From NCBI RefSeq assembly GCF_003999975.1, contig NZ_RJAC01000009.1, positions 186,001-250,000 on the forward strand: a stretch of DNA of 64,000 nt, written 5' to 3'. This DNA comes from Actinoplanes solisilvae (GTDB lineage Bacteria; Actinomycetota; Actinomycetes; Mycobacteriales; Micromonosporaceae). How positions within the stretch are numbered: position 1 is the first letter of the stretch; each line of letters starts with the position of its first letter. Shown piece by piece: positions 23,451 to 32,400 of this stretch. A program made the translations under genes and the position numbers. Below the pieces are notes generated by a model. It did not search any database. It saw only the letters and a list, made by a program, of their open reading frames with translations, and was not told where the DNA came from.

Positions 23451-24716
23451 TCAGGCCGCCTTGTCGGAGGCGGCCAGCTGCTTCACCGCCTCGTCGACGG
23501 TGACCGAGCCGCTCAGCAACTGCTGGGACAGCCGGCCCATGAGGTCGAGGGTCTTCGAGGAGAGCGCGACGTGCAGCGCGGGCTTGCCGGTCTTGAGACC
23601 GGCTACGAGTGAGGCCGCGGCGGGCCCGCCCTGGGACACGTCGATCGTGGTGTCGGCCGCGATCGCGCCGGCGCCGGTGTAGAAGGCCGTGAGCGCCTCG
23701 GTCGAGGTGAGCGACCGGACCAGGTCGGCCGCGACCTTCGGATCCTTGGTCCACTTGGCCACGCCGTAGCCGATGCCGCCGTCGAAGGGCAGGCTCGGGG
23801 TGACGCCCGCGGTGACGACCGGGGCGCTCATGACGCCGAGCTTGCCGGGCGTCAGGAACTCGTTGAAGTCCTTCCAGTGCCCGACGTCGGACATCAGGCC
23901 GATCACGTGCGCGGCCTTGCCCGACTGGAACAGCGCGAACGAGTCGTTGAACATCGCCGTCGAGTTGGCGCCGTCGTTGTTCAGCTTCGCGTCGCCGGTC
24001 TGCTTCCAGAGCTGGAAGATCTGCTTGACGTGCGGCGAGTTCCAGTCGCGCTTCCCGGCGATCCAGGCGTCGTACTCCGGGGCGGTGAGCACGCCCGAGC
24101 CCATGGCCGAGAGCCAGAACTGGATGCCGTAGCCCTCCTTGTTGCCCAGCGCGATGCACTTGGCGCCGGCCTTGGACAGGGCCCCGCAGTCGGTGAGGAA
24201 CCTGTTCCAGGTCGTGGCCGGGGCGGCGGGGTCGAGCCCGGCCTTGGAATAGAGGTCCTTGTTGTAGTAAATCGGGTGGCCCTGCAGCGTGACCGGGGCG
24301 CCGTAGGTCTTGCCGTCCTTGATGAAGGCGTCCCACCCGGCCAGGCGCTGCTTGTCACCGGCGACGTAGTCGTCGAGCGGCACAAGCGCGTCGACCCGGT
24401 CACGGATCTGCCCGCCGCCGTTGAAGAGCATGACGTCCGGGCCCTTGCCGGCCTGGATGGCGGCGCCGAGCAGCGTGTAGTACTGCTCGAACGGTTGCGC
24501 CACGAACTCGACCGTAACGTCGGGATGGGCCTTGGCGAAGTCGGCCTTCGCCTTCGCCACGTAGGGCGCGGCGGCGGGCTCACCGGACTTCCAGTCCCAC
24601 ACCACCAGTTTGCCGGCGGTCGCGCCGGTGGACGGCTTGGAGCCGGTGGCACTGCCACAGCCGGTCAAAGCCAGTCCCACCACGAGGACCGCTGACCACA
24701 ACGCTCGCTTTTTCAT
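23451..24716 (-). CDS. Extracellular sugar-binding lipoprotein (CUT1 family 1)
   Basis: 421 residues. The signal ends in lipobox LALTGCGS. The mature part starts KLVVWDWKSGEPAAAPYVAKAKADFAKAHPDVTVEFVAQPFEQYYTLL, the usual opening of family 1 solute-binding proteins, and the hinge region PVTLQGHPIYYNKDLYSKAGLDP is conserved. It captures an oligosaccharide or sugar outside the membrane and delivers it to the two permeases. It is first gene of the operon, divergent from the GntR regulator with a palindrome between. Confidence 0.9.
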   Translation of the reverse strand: MKKRALWSAVLVVGLALTGCGSATGSKPSTGATAGKLVVWDWKSGEPAAAPYVAKAKADFAKAHPDVTVEFVAQPFEQYYTLLGAAIQAGKGPDVMLFNGGGQIRDRVDALVPLDDYVAGDKQRLAGWDAFIKDGKTYGAPVTLQGHPIYYNKDLYSKAGLDPAAPATTWNRFLTDCGALSKAGAKCIALGNKEGYGIQFWLSAMGSGVLTAPEYDAWIAGKRDWNSPHVKQIFQLWKQTGDAKLNNDGANSTAMFNDSFALFQSGKAAHVIGLMSDVGHWKDFNEFLTPGKLGVMSAPVVTAGVTPSLPFDGGIGYGVAKWTKDPKVAADLVRSLTSTEALTAFYTGAGAIAADTTIDVSQGGPAAASLVAGLKTGKPALHVALSSKTLDLMGRLSQQLLSGSVTVDEAVKQLAASDKAA

Positions 24717-24788
24717 CGAAGTTCACCTCTGAGGGAACGGTTGGGGACCGGCCGCCCGGGCCTACAGTGCTCGGAAACGTAACTCGTA

Positions 24789-24803
24789 TGACGTATATCG
24801 TCA
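24789..24803. promoter_or_regulatory. Palindrome in the divergent GntR/transporter region
   Basis: TGACGTATATCGTCA has 5-bp perfect arms around TATAT. It lies 73 bp upstream of the binding-protein start and 57 bp upstream of the regulator start. FCD-type GntR proteins bind short palindromes of this kind, so it is a likely operator for both directions. Confidence 0.55.
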
Positions 24804-24859
24804 ACGGTTCAGTCGTACACTGATGCGACGCCGGGCGACGGCGATCAACCGGAGGCGAC

Positions 24860-25630
24860 ATGACGTCATCGCAGGAAATGGCCGCGGGCGGCGTGGCCGA
24901 CCCGGCGTGGGCCCGGCGGCCGAGCAGCCTGGCCAAGGCTCTCACCGCCGAGCTGGTGGAGCGCATCGTGCGCAACGTCTATCCGTCCGGCACGTCGCTG
25001 CCGCCCGAGCCGGTGCTGTGCGAGACGTTCTCGGTCAGCCGCACGGTCGTGCGCGAGGCGGTGAAGATCCTGCAGGAGAAGGGCCTCGTGCAGGTACGCC
25101 AGGGAGCAGGCACGATCATCACCCCGTCGTCCCAGTGGGACATGCTCGACGAGCTCATCCTCATGGCCACCATCGCCGAGGACGACTCCCTCGCCATCCT
25201 CGACGACGTCGTCGCCACCCGCCGGGTCCTCGAGTCGGACATGGCCAACGTCGCCGCCCGCGTGGCCTCCCCCGAGACGCTGGAGCGTCTGCTCGCCCTC
25301 GTCGACCGCATGGACGAGCTGGTCGACGACGTGGCGGCCTACCACGATCACGACCGCGCCTTCCACGACACCGTCATGCAGGCGTCCAGCAACCGCATCG
25401 CGCGCAGCGTCGTGCGGGCGCTGGAGAGCCAGGTCGTCAACACCGCCCGTTACATGGGCCGCACCGAGCGCGCGCTGTGCGTCGCGTCCAACCGGGGCCA
25501 CCGCCGCGTCTACGAGCGCATCGCCGCCCACGACCCGGCCGGCGCCGCCGAGGCGATGTTCACCCACATCACCGAGGCGTGGCTGGTCCGCCGCAGCGGC
25601 TCGGGCGAGCCGACCCGCCTCGACCGCTGA
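24860..25630 (+). CDS. GntR family regulator, FCD (FadR-like) subgroup
   Basis: 256 residues, ATG after ACCGGAGGCGAC. The winged-helix domain is at about 25-95 (VYPSGTSLPPEPVLCETFSVSRTVVREAVKILQEKGLVQVRQGAGTII). The C-terminal all-helical FCD effector domain (about 115-245) keeps the metal-site histidines and acid (HDHDRAFHDTVM, NRGHRRVYERI). FCD regulators bind organic acids or sugar acids. Divergent placement makes it the probable regulator of the transporter/beta-helix operon. Confidence 0.9.
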   Translation: MTSSQEMAAGGVADPAWARRPSSLAKALTAELVERIVRNVYPSGTSLPPEPVLCETFSVSRTVVREAVKILQEKGLVQVRQGAGTIITPSSQWDMLDELILMATIAEDDSLAILDDVVATRRVLESDMANVAARVASPETLERLLALVDRMDELVDDVAAYHDHDRAFHDTVMQASSNRIARSVVRALESQVVNTARYMGRTERALCVASNRGHRRVYERIAAHDPAGAAEAMFTHITEAWLVRRSGSGEPTRLDR

Positions 25631-25652
25631 CCCCGCGGCGGCCCGGCCCCGG

Positions 25653-26588
25653 TCAGCCGAGCCCGGTCGCCAGGCGGGCGACCGTGTGCGCCCCGATCCC
25701 CGGGACCTCGCCGCCGTGCCGGCTCGCCACCGCGCGGACGTGGTTCTCGGCCGGTTCCGCCAGCTCGTCGTAGACGGACGTGAACAGGTCGCGGGCCGGC
25801 TCACGCAGCCAGCCCGGCGGCAGCAGCCGCGCGGGAAGCTGCGGGTCGAGAACCGGGAGCCGCCGATAGGTGTCCATGACCTCGGTGCGGGCGCGGACCG
25901 CCTCGGCCCCGGTGATCCGCCCGGCCCGGGCCGGGCGCCACCGGCCGATGAACGACTCGTACTGCCGGGCAATCGCCGCGATGTCCCAGGCGTCGACCGG
26001 GTTGCGGCGGATGGCCGCGTCGAGCTCGACGTGGCGTGCCCGGAAGACGGTCAGGGTGCCCAGGGTCATCTCGGCCAGCCGGGCCTTCGCCTTCTCGCCG
26101 ATGTCGTGCGGGCACACCCACAGCCCGTCGTAGAGCGGCGCGTAACCCAGCCACCGCAGCTGACTGCGCAGCCCGCGCCGCAGGGCGCGCTGCTCCTGCG
26201 GGAGCGAGAAGGCGATCAGCGTCCACTGTCCGTCCCACGGCTCGGTGCGGGCGGGGGCGGCGATCGTGCTTCCGCCGACGGCCAGGAAGGCCGCGGCCGC
26301 TGTGGTGAGTCGGTAGGAGCTGCGCCGGCCCAGGCGACGGCCCTCGAGGACCCCGCGCCGGGCCAGCCGGCTGATCGCCGTACGCGCTCCGGCCGGGCTG
26401 ACCCCCGCCTCGGCGAGCAGGTCCACGATGGCCGCCGACGGCAGCCACGCCCGGGAGCGGAGCGTGTAGTCGGCCAGCAGGGTCACGGCGAGGCCCTGGG
26501 GCGAGTTGCCGTTCTGCCGCCGGGGCAACCGGACGGACGCGGCGGCGTCTTCGGGAAAGATCTCGTCGATGTCGTACGGGCTCGTCAC
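25653..26588 (-). CDS. PaaX family transcriptional regulator
   Basis: 311 residues. The N-terminal HTH region is LLADYTLRSRAWLPSAAIVDLLAEAGVSPAGARTAISRLARRGVLEGRR. The PaaX central and C-terminal domains follow (WTLIAFSLPQEQRALRRGLRSQLRWLGYAPLYDGLWVCPHD). PaaX repressors respond to phenylacetyl-CoA in enteric bacteria. Here no phenylacetate genes lie nearby, and the neighbour is a divergent secreted esterase that it may regulate. Effector unknown. Confidence 0.88.
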   Translation of the reverse strand: MTSPYDIDEIFPEDAAASVRLPRRQNGNSPQGLAVTLLADYTLRSRAWLPSAAIVDLLAEAGVSPAGARTAISRLARRGVLEGRRLGRRSSYRLTTAAAAFLAVGGSTIAAPARTEPWDGQWTLIAFSLPQEQRALRRGLRSQLRWLGYAPLYDGLWVCPHDIGEKAKARLAEMTLGTLTVFRARHVELDAAIRRNPVDAWDIAAIARQYESFIGRWRPARAGRITGAEAVRARTEVMDTYRRLPVLDPQLPARLLPPGWLREPARDLFTSVYDELAEPAENHVRAVASRHGGEVPGIGAHTVARLATGLG

Positions 26589-26654
26589 GGCGGCTCCCGG
26601 AGATCGCGGACGGACACCGGTCCGACTCTAGGGCATTCCATCGACATCCATTGA

Positions 26655-26685
26655 TTGACAGTTTGCGGTACCGGGTGAAAACTAT
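26655..26685 (+). promoter_or_regulatory. Possible sigma-70-like promoter for the esterase gene
   Basis: TTGACA at 26655-26660 is a consensus -35 box; 17-19 nt downstream lies AAAACTAT, a weak -10 candidate. The 277-bp divergent gap between PaaX and the esterase also holds an ATCGACATCCATTGATTGACA stretch that might be a regulator site. Confidence 0.35.
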
Positions 26686-26865
26686 CTGTCACACGTCGGT
26701 CATCCCGGGGGTCACGCACTCCCGGCGCGCGGCACCGAGGGCAGTCCCGCGCATCGGCGGCCCGGCTCGTGCCCGGCCGCGCAGACCCTTGTCGAGCTGT
26801 TCCCGCGAGAGCCGTCCGCGCACCGCGTGGACCGGCCGCGCGCGGGCGAACCAAGGAGCCAGGCG

Positions 26866-28173
26866 ATGAAGATCCGAAGATCCCTCCTGCTCGCCGCTGT
26901 GACCGCGCTGGCCGTCGCGGGCGTGGCCGTGCCCGCCGCCACCCCGGCGTTCGCCGCCACCCTGACCGAGGTCACGAACTTCGGCGACAACCCCGGCGGG
27001 ATGCGCATGCACGTCTACGTCCCGGACTCGCGGCCGGCCGCCCCGGCCGTCGTGGTCGCCATGCACGGCTGCGGCGGCTCCGGCCCGGGCTTCCACTCCG
27101 GCAGCGAGTTCGCCTCCCTGGCCGACCGGCACGGGTTCGTCGTCATCTATCCCAGCGCGACCCAGCAGGCCGGCTTCGGCAACTGCTTCGACACGTGGTC
27201 GGACGCCGCCAAACGGCGCGGCGGCGGCAGCGACCCGGTGTCGATCGTCTCCATGATCTCGTACGTCCAGCGGCAGTACGGCGGCGATCCGAACCGGGTC
27301 TACGCGACCGGCAGCTCGTCCGGCGGCATGATGACCAACCAGATGCTCGCCCTCTATCCCGACGTGTTCAAGGCCGGGGCGGCGTTCATGGGGGTGCCCT
27401 TCAACTGCTTCGCCAATGCCGCCGACTACCCACCGGGATCGAGCCGGTGCACCGGCGGCGGCATGGACCGGACCCCTCAGCAGTGGGGTGACGCGGTCCG
27501 GCAGGCGTACCCGGGATATTCCGGCCCCCGCCCGCGCGTGCAACTGTGGCACGGCACCAACGACACCCTGGTGCCGTATTCGCTGCTTCAGGAGTCGATC
27601 GAGCAGTGGACCGACGTGTTCCGGCTCAGCACGACGCCGACGTCGTCGGACACGCCGCAGTCCGGCTGGAACCGGCGCCGGTACGCCGACTTGTCCGGCA
27701 CGGTCCAGGTCGAGGCCTACAGCATCCAGGGCGCCGGGCACAGCCTGCCGAGCTCCGGCATGGCCGCGGCCGCGATCGCCTTCTTCGGTCTCAACGGCCC
27801 GACCACCCCTCCGTCCACTCCCCCGTCGAGCCCGCCGTCGAGCCCTCCCGCCTCGGGATCGTGCCGGGTCGCGACCACAGTGAACGCGTGGAACACCGGG
27901 CTGACGGCGAGCCTCACCGTCACCAACACCGGAACGACCGCCGTCAACGGGTGGTCGCTGGTCTTCACCCTGCCCGCTGGGCAGAGCATCACCTCGGGCT
28001 GGAACGCGAGCTACTCCCCGGCCTCGGGGCGGGTGACGGCCCGGAACGCGAGCTACAACGGCGCGATCCCGCCGAACGGGTCGATCACCGTCGGATTCCA
28101 GGCGACCCACACCGGCAACACCGGCAAGCCGACCGACTTCACCCTCAACGGCGCGGCCTGCGGCTCGGCCTGA
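26866..28173 (+). CDS. Secreted PHB-depolymerase/feruloyl-acetylxylan esterase-type hydrolase with CBM2
   Basis: 435 residues from the ATG after CAAGGAGCCAGGCG. The signal peptide ends at AFAA. The CE1-like alpha/beta hydrolase domain (about 30-315) shows VVAMHGCGGSGPGF (oxyanion region), nucleophile box ATGSSSGGMM, LWHGTNDTLVPY (Asp) and IQGAGHSLP (His). A Pro/Ser/Thr linker joins a CBM2 of about 105 residues (CRVATTVNAWNTGLTASLTVTNTG...), ending in a disulfide cysteine. It probably removes acyl side groups from plant xylan at the fibre surface. Divergent from PaaX. Confidence 0.88.
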   Translation: MKIRRSLLLAAVTALAVAGVAVPAATPAFAATLTEVTNFGDNPGGMRMHVYVPDSRPAAPAVVVAMHGCGGSGPGFHSGSEFASLADRHGFVVIYPSATQQAGFGNCFDTWSDAAKRRGGGSDPVSIVSMISYVQRQYGGDPNRVYATGSSSGGMMTNQMLALYPDVFKAGAAFMGVPFNCFANAADYPPGSSRCTGGGMDRTPQQWGDAVRQAYPGYSGPRPRVQLWHGTNDTLVPYSLLQESIEQWTDVFRLSTTPTSSDTPQSGWNRRRYADLSGTVQVEAYSIQGAGHSLPSSGMAAAAIAFFGLNGPTTPPSTPPSSPPSSPPASGSCRVATTVNAWNTGLTASLTVTNTGTTAVNGWSLVFTLPAGQSITSGWNASYSPASGRVTARNASYNGAIPPNGSITVGFQATHTGNTGKPTDFTLNGAACGSA

Positions 28174-28192
28174 ACTCCCGTCCGAAACGAGC

Positions 28193-28221
28193 GACCGCCA
28201 CCGTCCCCGCCGGTGGCGGTC
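28193..28221 (+). terminator. Terminator hairpin after the CBM2 esterase
   Basis: Perfect 10-bp inverted repeat (GACCGCCACC / GGTGGCGGTC), 9-nt loop, 19 bp past the stop. Confidence 0.75.
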
Positions 28222-28317
28222 AGCGGGCCGCCGGGGTCCCGACTACGCTGTCGCGGTCGGATCGATCTTCGTTGGGGGAACGGGTTTGCTGCCACAGCTT
28301 GTCGGGACGGTGGGTTG

Positions 28318-29097
28318 ATGGTCGACCCGGGTGTGCAGCCGTACGTGCCGCCGGCCCCGGCCACGCCGGCGAGGAGCCGGATGCCGCTGTTCCTGAGCCT
28401 GGCCATCGGTGTTCTGCTGGTGTGCTGTGCCGGGCTTCCAGCGGTCGTTCTCGTCGTCGGTGACGGGGAGGAGACGGTCGCGTCCGCGCCGCGTGGCGCG
28501 CCTGTCAAGCGAGCGACCGACCCGCCGCCCGCCGCGCCGGCGCCTACGACGACACCGCCGCCGGCAAAGCCCGGGCCTCTCCCGGCCGACGTCACCTACA
28601 AAGGGCGCGGCAACAAGGTCGTCAAGCTCAAGGCGCCGGCCACCGACGTTCCCACGTTCGCGGCGATCACCTATCGGGGCAGCGGCAACTTCGTCGTCTG
28701 GTCGGTCGGCCGGGACGGCGAGCCGCTCGACCTCGTCGTCAACGCGATCGGGGCGTACAAGGGAACTCGGCCCTTCAATTTCCGTGGGGAGCCGGGCACG
28801 CTTCGCGTCGAGTCGAGCGGGTCGTGGGAGATCGTGGTGAAGGCCCTGGCGAAGGCGCCGGTGTGGCCCGCGAGGACGTCCGGCAAGGGCCCGGCGGTGC
28901 TTCGCGTCCTGAAATCCCCGGTCAAGGCGAAGGTCACGTACAAGGGGACCTGGAACTTCGTCGTGAACTCCTATGCGGAGTACCCGGACCTGCTGGTCAA
29001 CAAGATCGGCAAGTACTCCGGCACGATCACGATCCCCGCGGGCACGAACGTCGTCGCGGTCGACACCGTCGGCTCGTGGACGATGAAACCGGCCTAG
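28318..29097 (+). CDS. Membrane-anchored protein with repeated beta domain
   Basis: 259 residues from ATG 28318 (an upstream in-frame stretch is not protein-like). A short cytosolic Pro-rich part leads to one membrane helix (LFLSLAIGVLLVCCAGLPAVVLVV), then a Thr/Pro linker. Two related beta units follow: ITYRGSGNFVVWSVG...ESSGSWEIVVK and VTYKGTWNFVVNSYA...DTVGSWTMK. This GxxNFVV/GSW repeat occurs in actinobacterial surface proteins with no assigned function. Its stop codon lies inside a 22-bp inverted repeat shared with the converging STAS gene. Confidence 0.7.
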   Translation: MVDPGVQPYVPPAPATPARSRMPLFLSLAIGVLLVCCAGLPAVVLVVGDGEETVASAPRGAPVKRATDPPPAAPAPTTTPPPAKPGPLPADVTYKGRGNKVVKLKAPATDVPTFAAITYRGSGNFVVWSVGRDGEPLDLVVNAIGAYKGTRPFNFRGEPGTLRVESSGSWEIVVKALAKAPVWPARTSGKGPAVLRVLKSPVKAKVTYKGTWNFVVNSYAEYPDLLVNKIGKYSGTITIPAGTNVVAVDTVGSWTMKPA

Positions 29098-29156
29098 GGG
29101 CTGTTTTGGAATGGTGCCGGGCCGCGGGCGCGGTCCATTCCAAAACAGCCCCTAGG
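29093..29156. terminator. 22-bp perfect inverted repeat holding both converging stop codons
   Basis: Arms at 29093-29114 and 29135-29156 (starting CCTAGGGGCTGTTTTGG) are perfect complements, with a 20-nt loop. The left arm contains the TAG of the plus gene and the right arm the TAG of the minus gene. It is much longer and AT-richer than other local terminators, so it may be an inserted or selected element. Confidence 0.85.
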
Positions 29157-29448
29157 ACGAAACCGTGGTGATGTCGTCGAGGCCGGCGATCGTCAGCACC
29201 GGCACCAGCATGGGGCTCGTGAGCAGCCGCAGGCGGTCGGCGTGGGGGAAGATCGCGGCCAGGCCCGCGCTGTCGATGTAGTCGACGGCGGTCAGGTCGA
29301 CCACGAACTCGCCGCCACCGGACGAGGCGGTGTCGGCCAGCGCGGCCGCGAACGACGCCGCGTTGCTCATGTCGATCTCGCCGGTGGCGGTGAGCACGAC
29401 GGCGCCGTCCGGGCGGCGGCCCGTGGTGCAGGTCAGTGGGGTGCTCAT
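29152..29448 (-). CDS. STAS-domain anti-sigma factor antagonist
   Basis: 98 residues. LTATGEIDMSNAASFAAAL and VVDLTAVDYIDSAGLAAIFPHADRL are the STAS core; the Ser in YIDSAG is the usual phosphorylation site of RsbV/SpoIIAA. Its start overlaps the stop of the giant kinase/phosphatase gene (ATGA). Expected role: in its dephosphorylated state it sequesters an anti-sigma kinase. The RsbW-like domain that could phosphorylate it and the SpoIIE-like phosphatase that could reactivate it are fused in the coupled protein. Confidence 0.92.
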   Translation of the reverse strand: MSTPLTCTTGRRPDGAVVLTATGEIDMSNAASFAAALADTASSGGGEFVVDLTAVDYIDSAGLAAIFPHADRLRLLTSPMLVPVLTIAGLDDITTVSS

Positions 29449-32400
29449 CGGGGAATCCTCGCTTGCAGGCCGACGATGGTCCCGGCGGCGCCGGTCGTGA
29501 CGGTCACTTCGGACATCAACGCCCTCATCAGCGTGAACCCCCGTCCGCGGTGCGGGTTGGCCGCGGGCTGCGGGGTCTTCCAGATGCCGGAGTCGGTGAT
29601 GGTCATGTGCAGGTCGTGGGCCGTGGCGGCGGCCCGCAGGCGGATCAGCCCGCCCGGGAGCTGGCGGTGGCCGTGCTCGATCGCGTTCGCGCAGGCCTCC
29701 CCCACGGCGACCAGCACGTTCTGGGTCGTGGTCGGGTCGACCCCGCAACGGGCCAGCCACGTACGCAACGACGTGCGCAGCGGCGCGAGCCGGGTCGCCT
29801 CGGCCGGGAAGTCGAGTTCGAGCGGGCCGGGGTGCCGGTAGAGCAGCATCGCCACGTCGTCGTCGTACCCGCCGGCCGGGGCCATGCTCTCCATCACGTC
29901 GGTGGCGAGCTCCTCGAGCGCGGCCGACCGTCCCTGCTGGACGGCGGCGGCGACCCGCTCGATCCCCGTGGTCATCGGCTGCCGCCGCCGTTCGACCAGC
30001 CCGTCGGTGTAGAGCAGCAGCGTGGCGCGGCCCGGCACGGTGTATTGGGCCTCCGGTCGTTCGGCCGCGGCCCGTACGCCCAGGGGCCGTGACCGGCCGC
30101 CGTCGAGCAGGTCGATCGACCCGTCGGCGTGGCTGACCACCGCGGGCGGGTGCCCGGCACTGGCGTACGTCAGCTCTCCGGTGGCCGGGTCGAGCACGCC
30201 GCAGAAGACGGTGGCGCACATGGCCCCCGGCAGCTGGGCGGCGAACCGGTCGAGGGCCGAGAGCGTCTGGGCCGGATCGGTGTTCTGCAGCAGCAGGGCC
30301 CGGCAGGCGCTGCGCAGCTGGCCCATCACCGTGGCCGCCTGCAGCCCGTGCCCGACGCAGTCGCCGACGACGATGCCGATGCGGCCGCCGGTGAGAGTGA
30401 CCGTGTCGTACCAGTCGCCGCCGACCTTGAGCGGCCGGGTCGCGGGCGAATAGCGTACGGCGAAACCGGCGGGAAGCTGAGCCGGGCCGAGGATGGCCCG
30501 TTGCAGGGCGAGGGCCGTCTCGCGCTGCTGGTCGATCTGGTGGATGCGCTGCAACCCCTGGCCGAGGTGCCCGGCGAGCAGGGCCAGCAGTGTGCGGTCC
30601 TGCTCGGTGAAGGGCCGCCGCTCGGAGAGCTCGAGCATCAGGACCAGCGTCCCGTCGGGGTGTTCGAGCGCGACTCCGGCGCCGACCGGGGTGAGCAGCG
30701 GCCGGTCGCGCAGCGCGGTCAGGGCCGCGCGGCGTTCGGCGGGCAGGCCCTCCCAGCGGGCCTGCGGGTCGGTCGTGAACAGGGTGGGCGAGCCGGATCC
30801 GTTGAAGACCACGGCGTACACCTGGTTCGCCTGCCACAGCTCGCCCAGCGTGGGCAGCACCCCGAGCAGCGCGCCAGGCAGGGTCTCGGCCTGCGAGAGG
30901 CGGACGCTGAGCGTGGCCAGGGCGCTGTCGCGTTGCACGGCGTAGTGCTCGGCGGTGACGTCGCGGAAGGTGCCGACGACGACGCGACGGCCGGTGTCGG
31001 GGTCCTCGACCTGGTTGAACGACGCGGCGGCCCACAACCGGTGCCCGTCGCGGTGGCGGACCGGGATCGTGTAGGTGCCGCGGTCCTGGCCGACCAGCAT
31101 CGCGAAGGCTTCGGCCACCAGCTGGAAGCCCTCCGGGTCGGTGTCACGGTCGGGCCACCAGGGGTGGGTCGGGTGGTAGGGCAGGCCTTCCGGGCCGTAG
31201 CCGAGGATGTCGGTGAACGTCGAGTTGATCTCGATGATCGTGCCGTCGGCGTCGCTGACGAAGAACGCCTCCTGCAGCGAGTCGACCAGGGCCGTACGCC
31301 AGCGGGCGTGGTGGTTGCGCAGCCGGGCGAGCTCGACATTGGCCCGTACGCGGGCCAGCAGCTCGGCGGACGAGAAGGGCTTGACCAGGTAGTCGTCGGC
31401 GCCGGCCTCGAGCCCTTCGATGGACGACTCCTGCCCGGCGCGGGCCGAGAGCAGCAGCACGGGAGTGCCGGCGGTGCGCGGGTCGGCGCGCAGGGCCGCG
31501 ACGAGTTCGAGGCCGTCGAGCCGGGGCATCATGACGTCGCTGACGATCAGGTCGGGGGTGTTGGCGCGGGCCGCCTCGAGCGCGGCCTGCCCGTCGGGGA
31601 GGGCCTGGACGTGGTGACCGGCCGAGCGCAGCAGCCTGGTCAGATAGTCGCGCATGTCGGCGTTGTCGTCGGCGACCAGCACCTTGGCCGGCGAGCCCGA
31701 CGGTTCGTTCACGGCCTTCGAGACCGGGGCCGGCAACCAGCGCAGAGCCTCTTCCACGTACGGGGCGGCGGCGGTCTCGATCGAGCCGGAGCTCGCGGCG
31801 CTCTCGGGCAGGTGGCCGTCGCCGAACGGCACGCGGATGGTGAACGTGGTGCCCTCGCCGGGTGTGCTGGCCGCTGTGACCGTGCCGCCGTGCAGCTCGA
31901 CCAGCTCTTTGACCAGGGCCAGCCCGATGCCGCTGCCCTCGTTGGAGCGCGACTTGGCGTTCTCGATGCGGTGGAAACGCTCGAACAGGCGCGGCATCTC
32001 GTCCGCGGCCACGCCCACCCCGGTGTCGCTGACGGTTACCTGGGCGGCGTCCCCGTCGGGGCGTACGGAAATGCGCACTCCCCCGGTGAACGTGAACTTG
32101 AGGGCGTTGCTCAGCAGGTTGAGAATGATCTTCTCCCACATGCCGCGGTCGACGTGGACGGGTGCGGCCAGCGGCGGGCAGTCGACCTCGAACCTGAGCC
32201 CGGCCCGCTCGATCGCCGAGCGGAAGACGCTGGCCAGCTCGGCGGTCGCGTTGGCCAGGTCGACCGGCTCGAACTGGGCCTGCATGCGGCCGGCCTCGAT
32301 GCGGGAGAAGTCGAGCAGGGCATTGACCAGCTTGCCGAGCCGCAGGCCGTTACGGTGGATCACGTCGAGCTCGGCCCGGACACTGTCGTCGGTGATGTCG

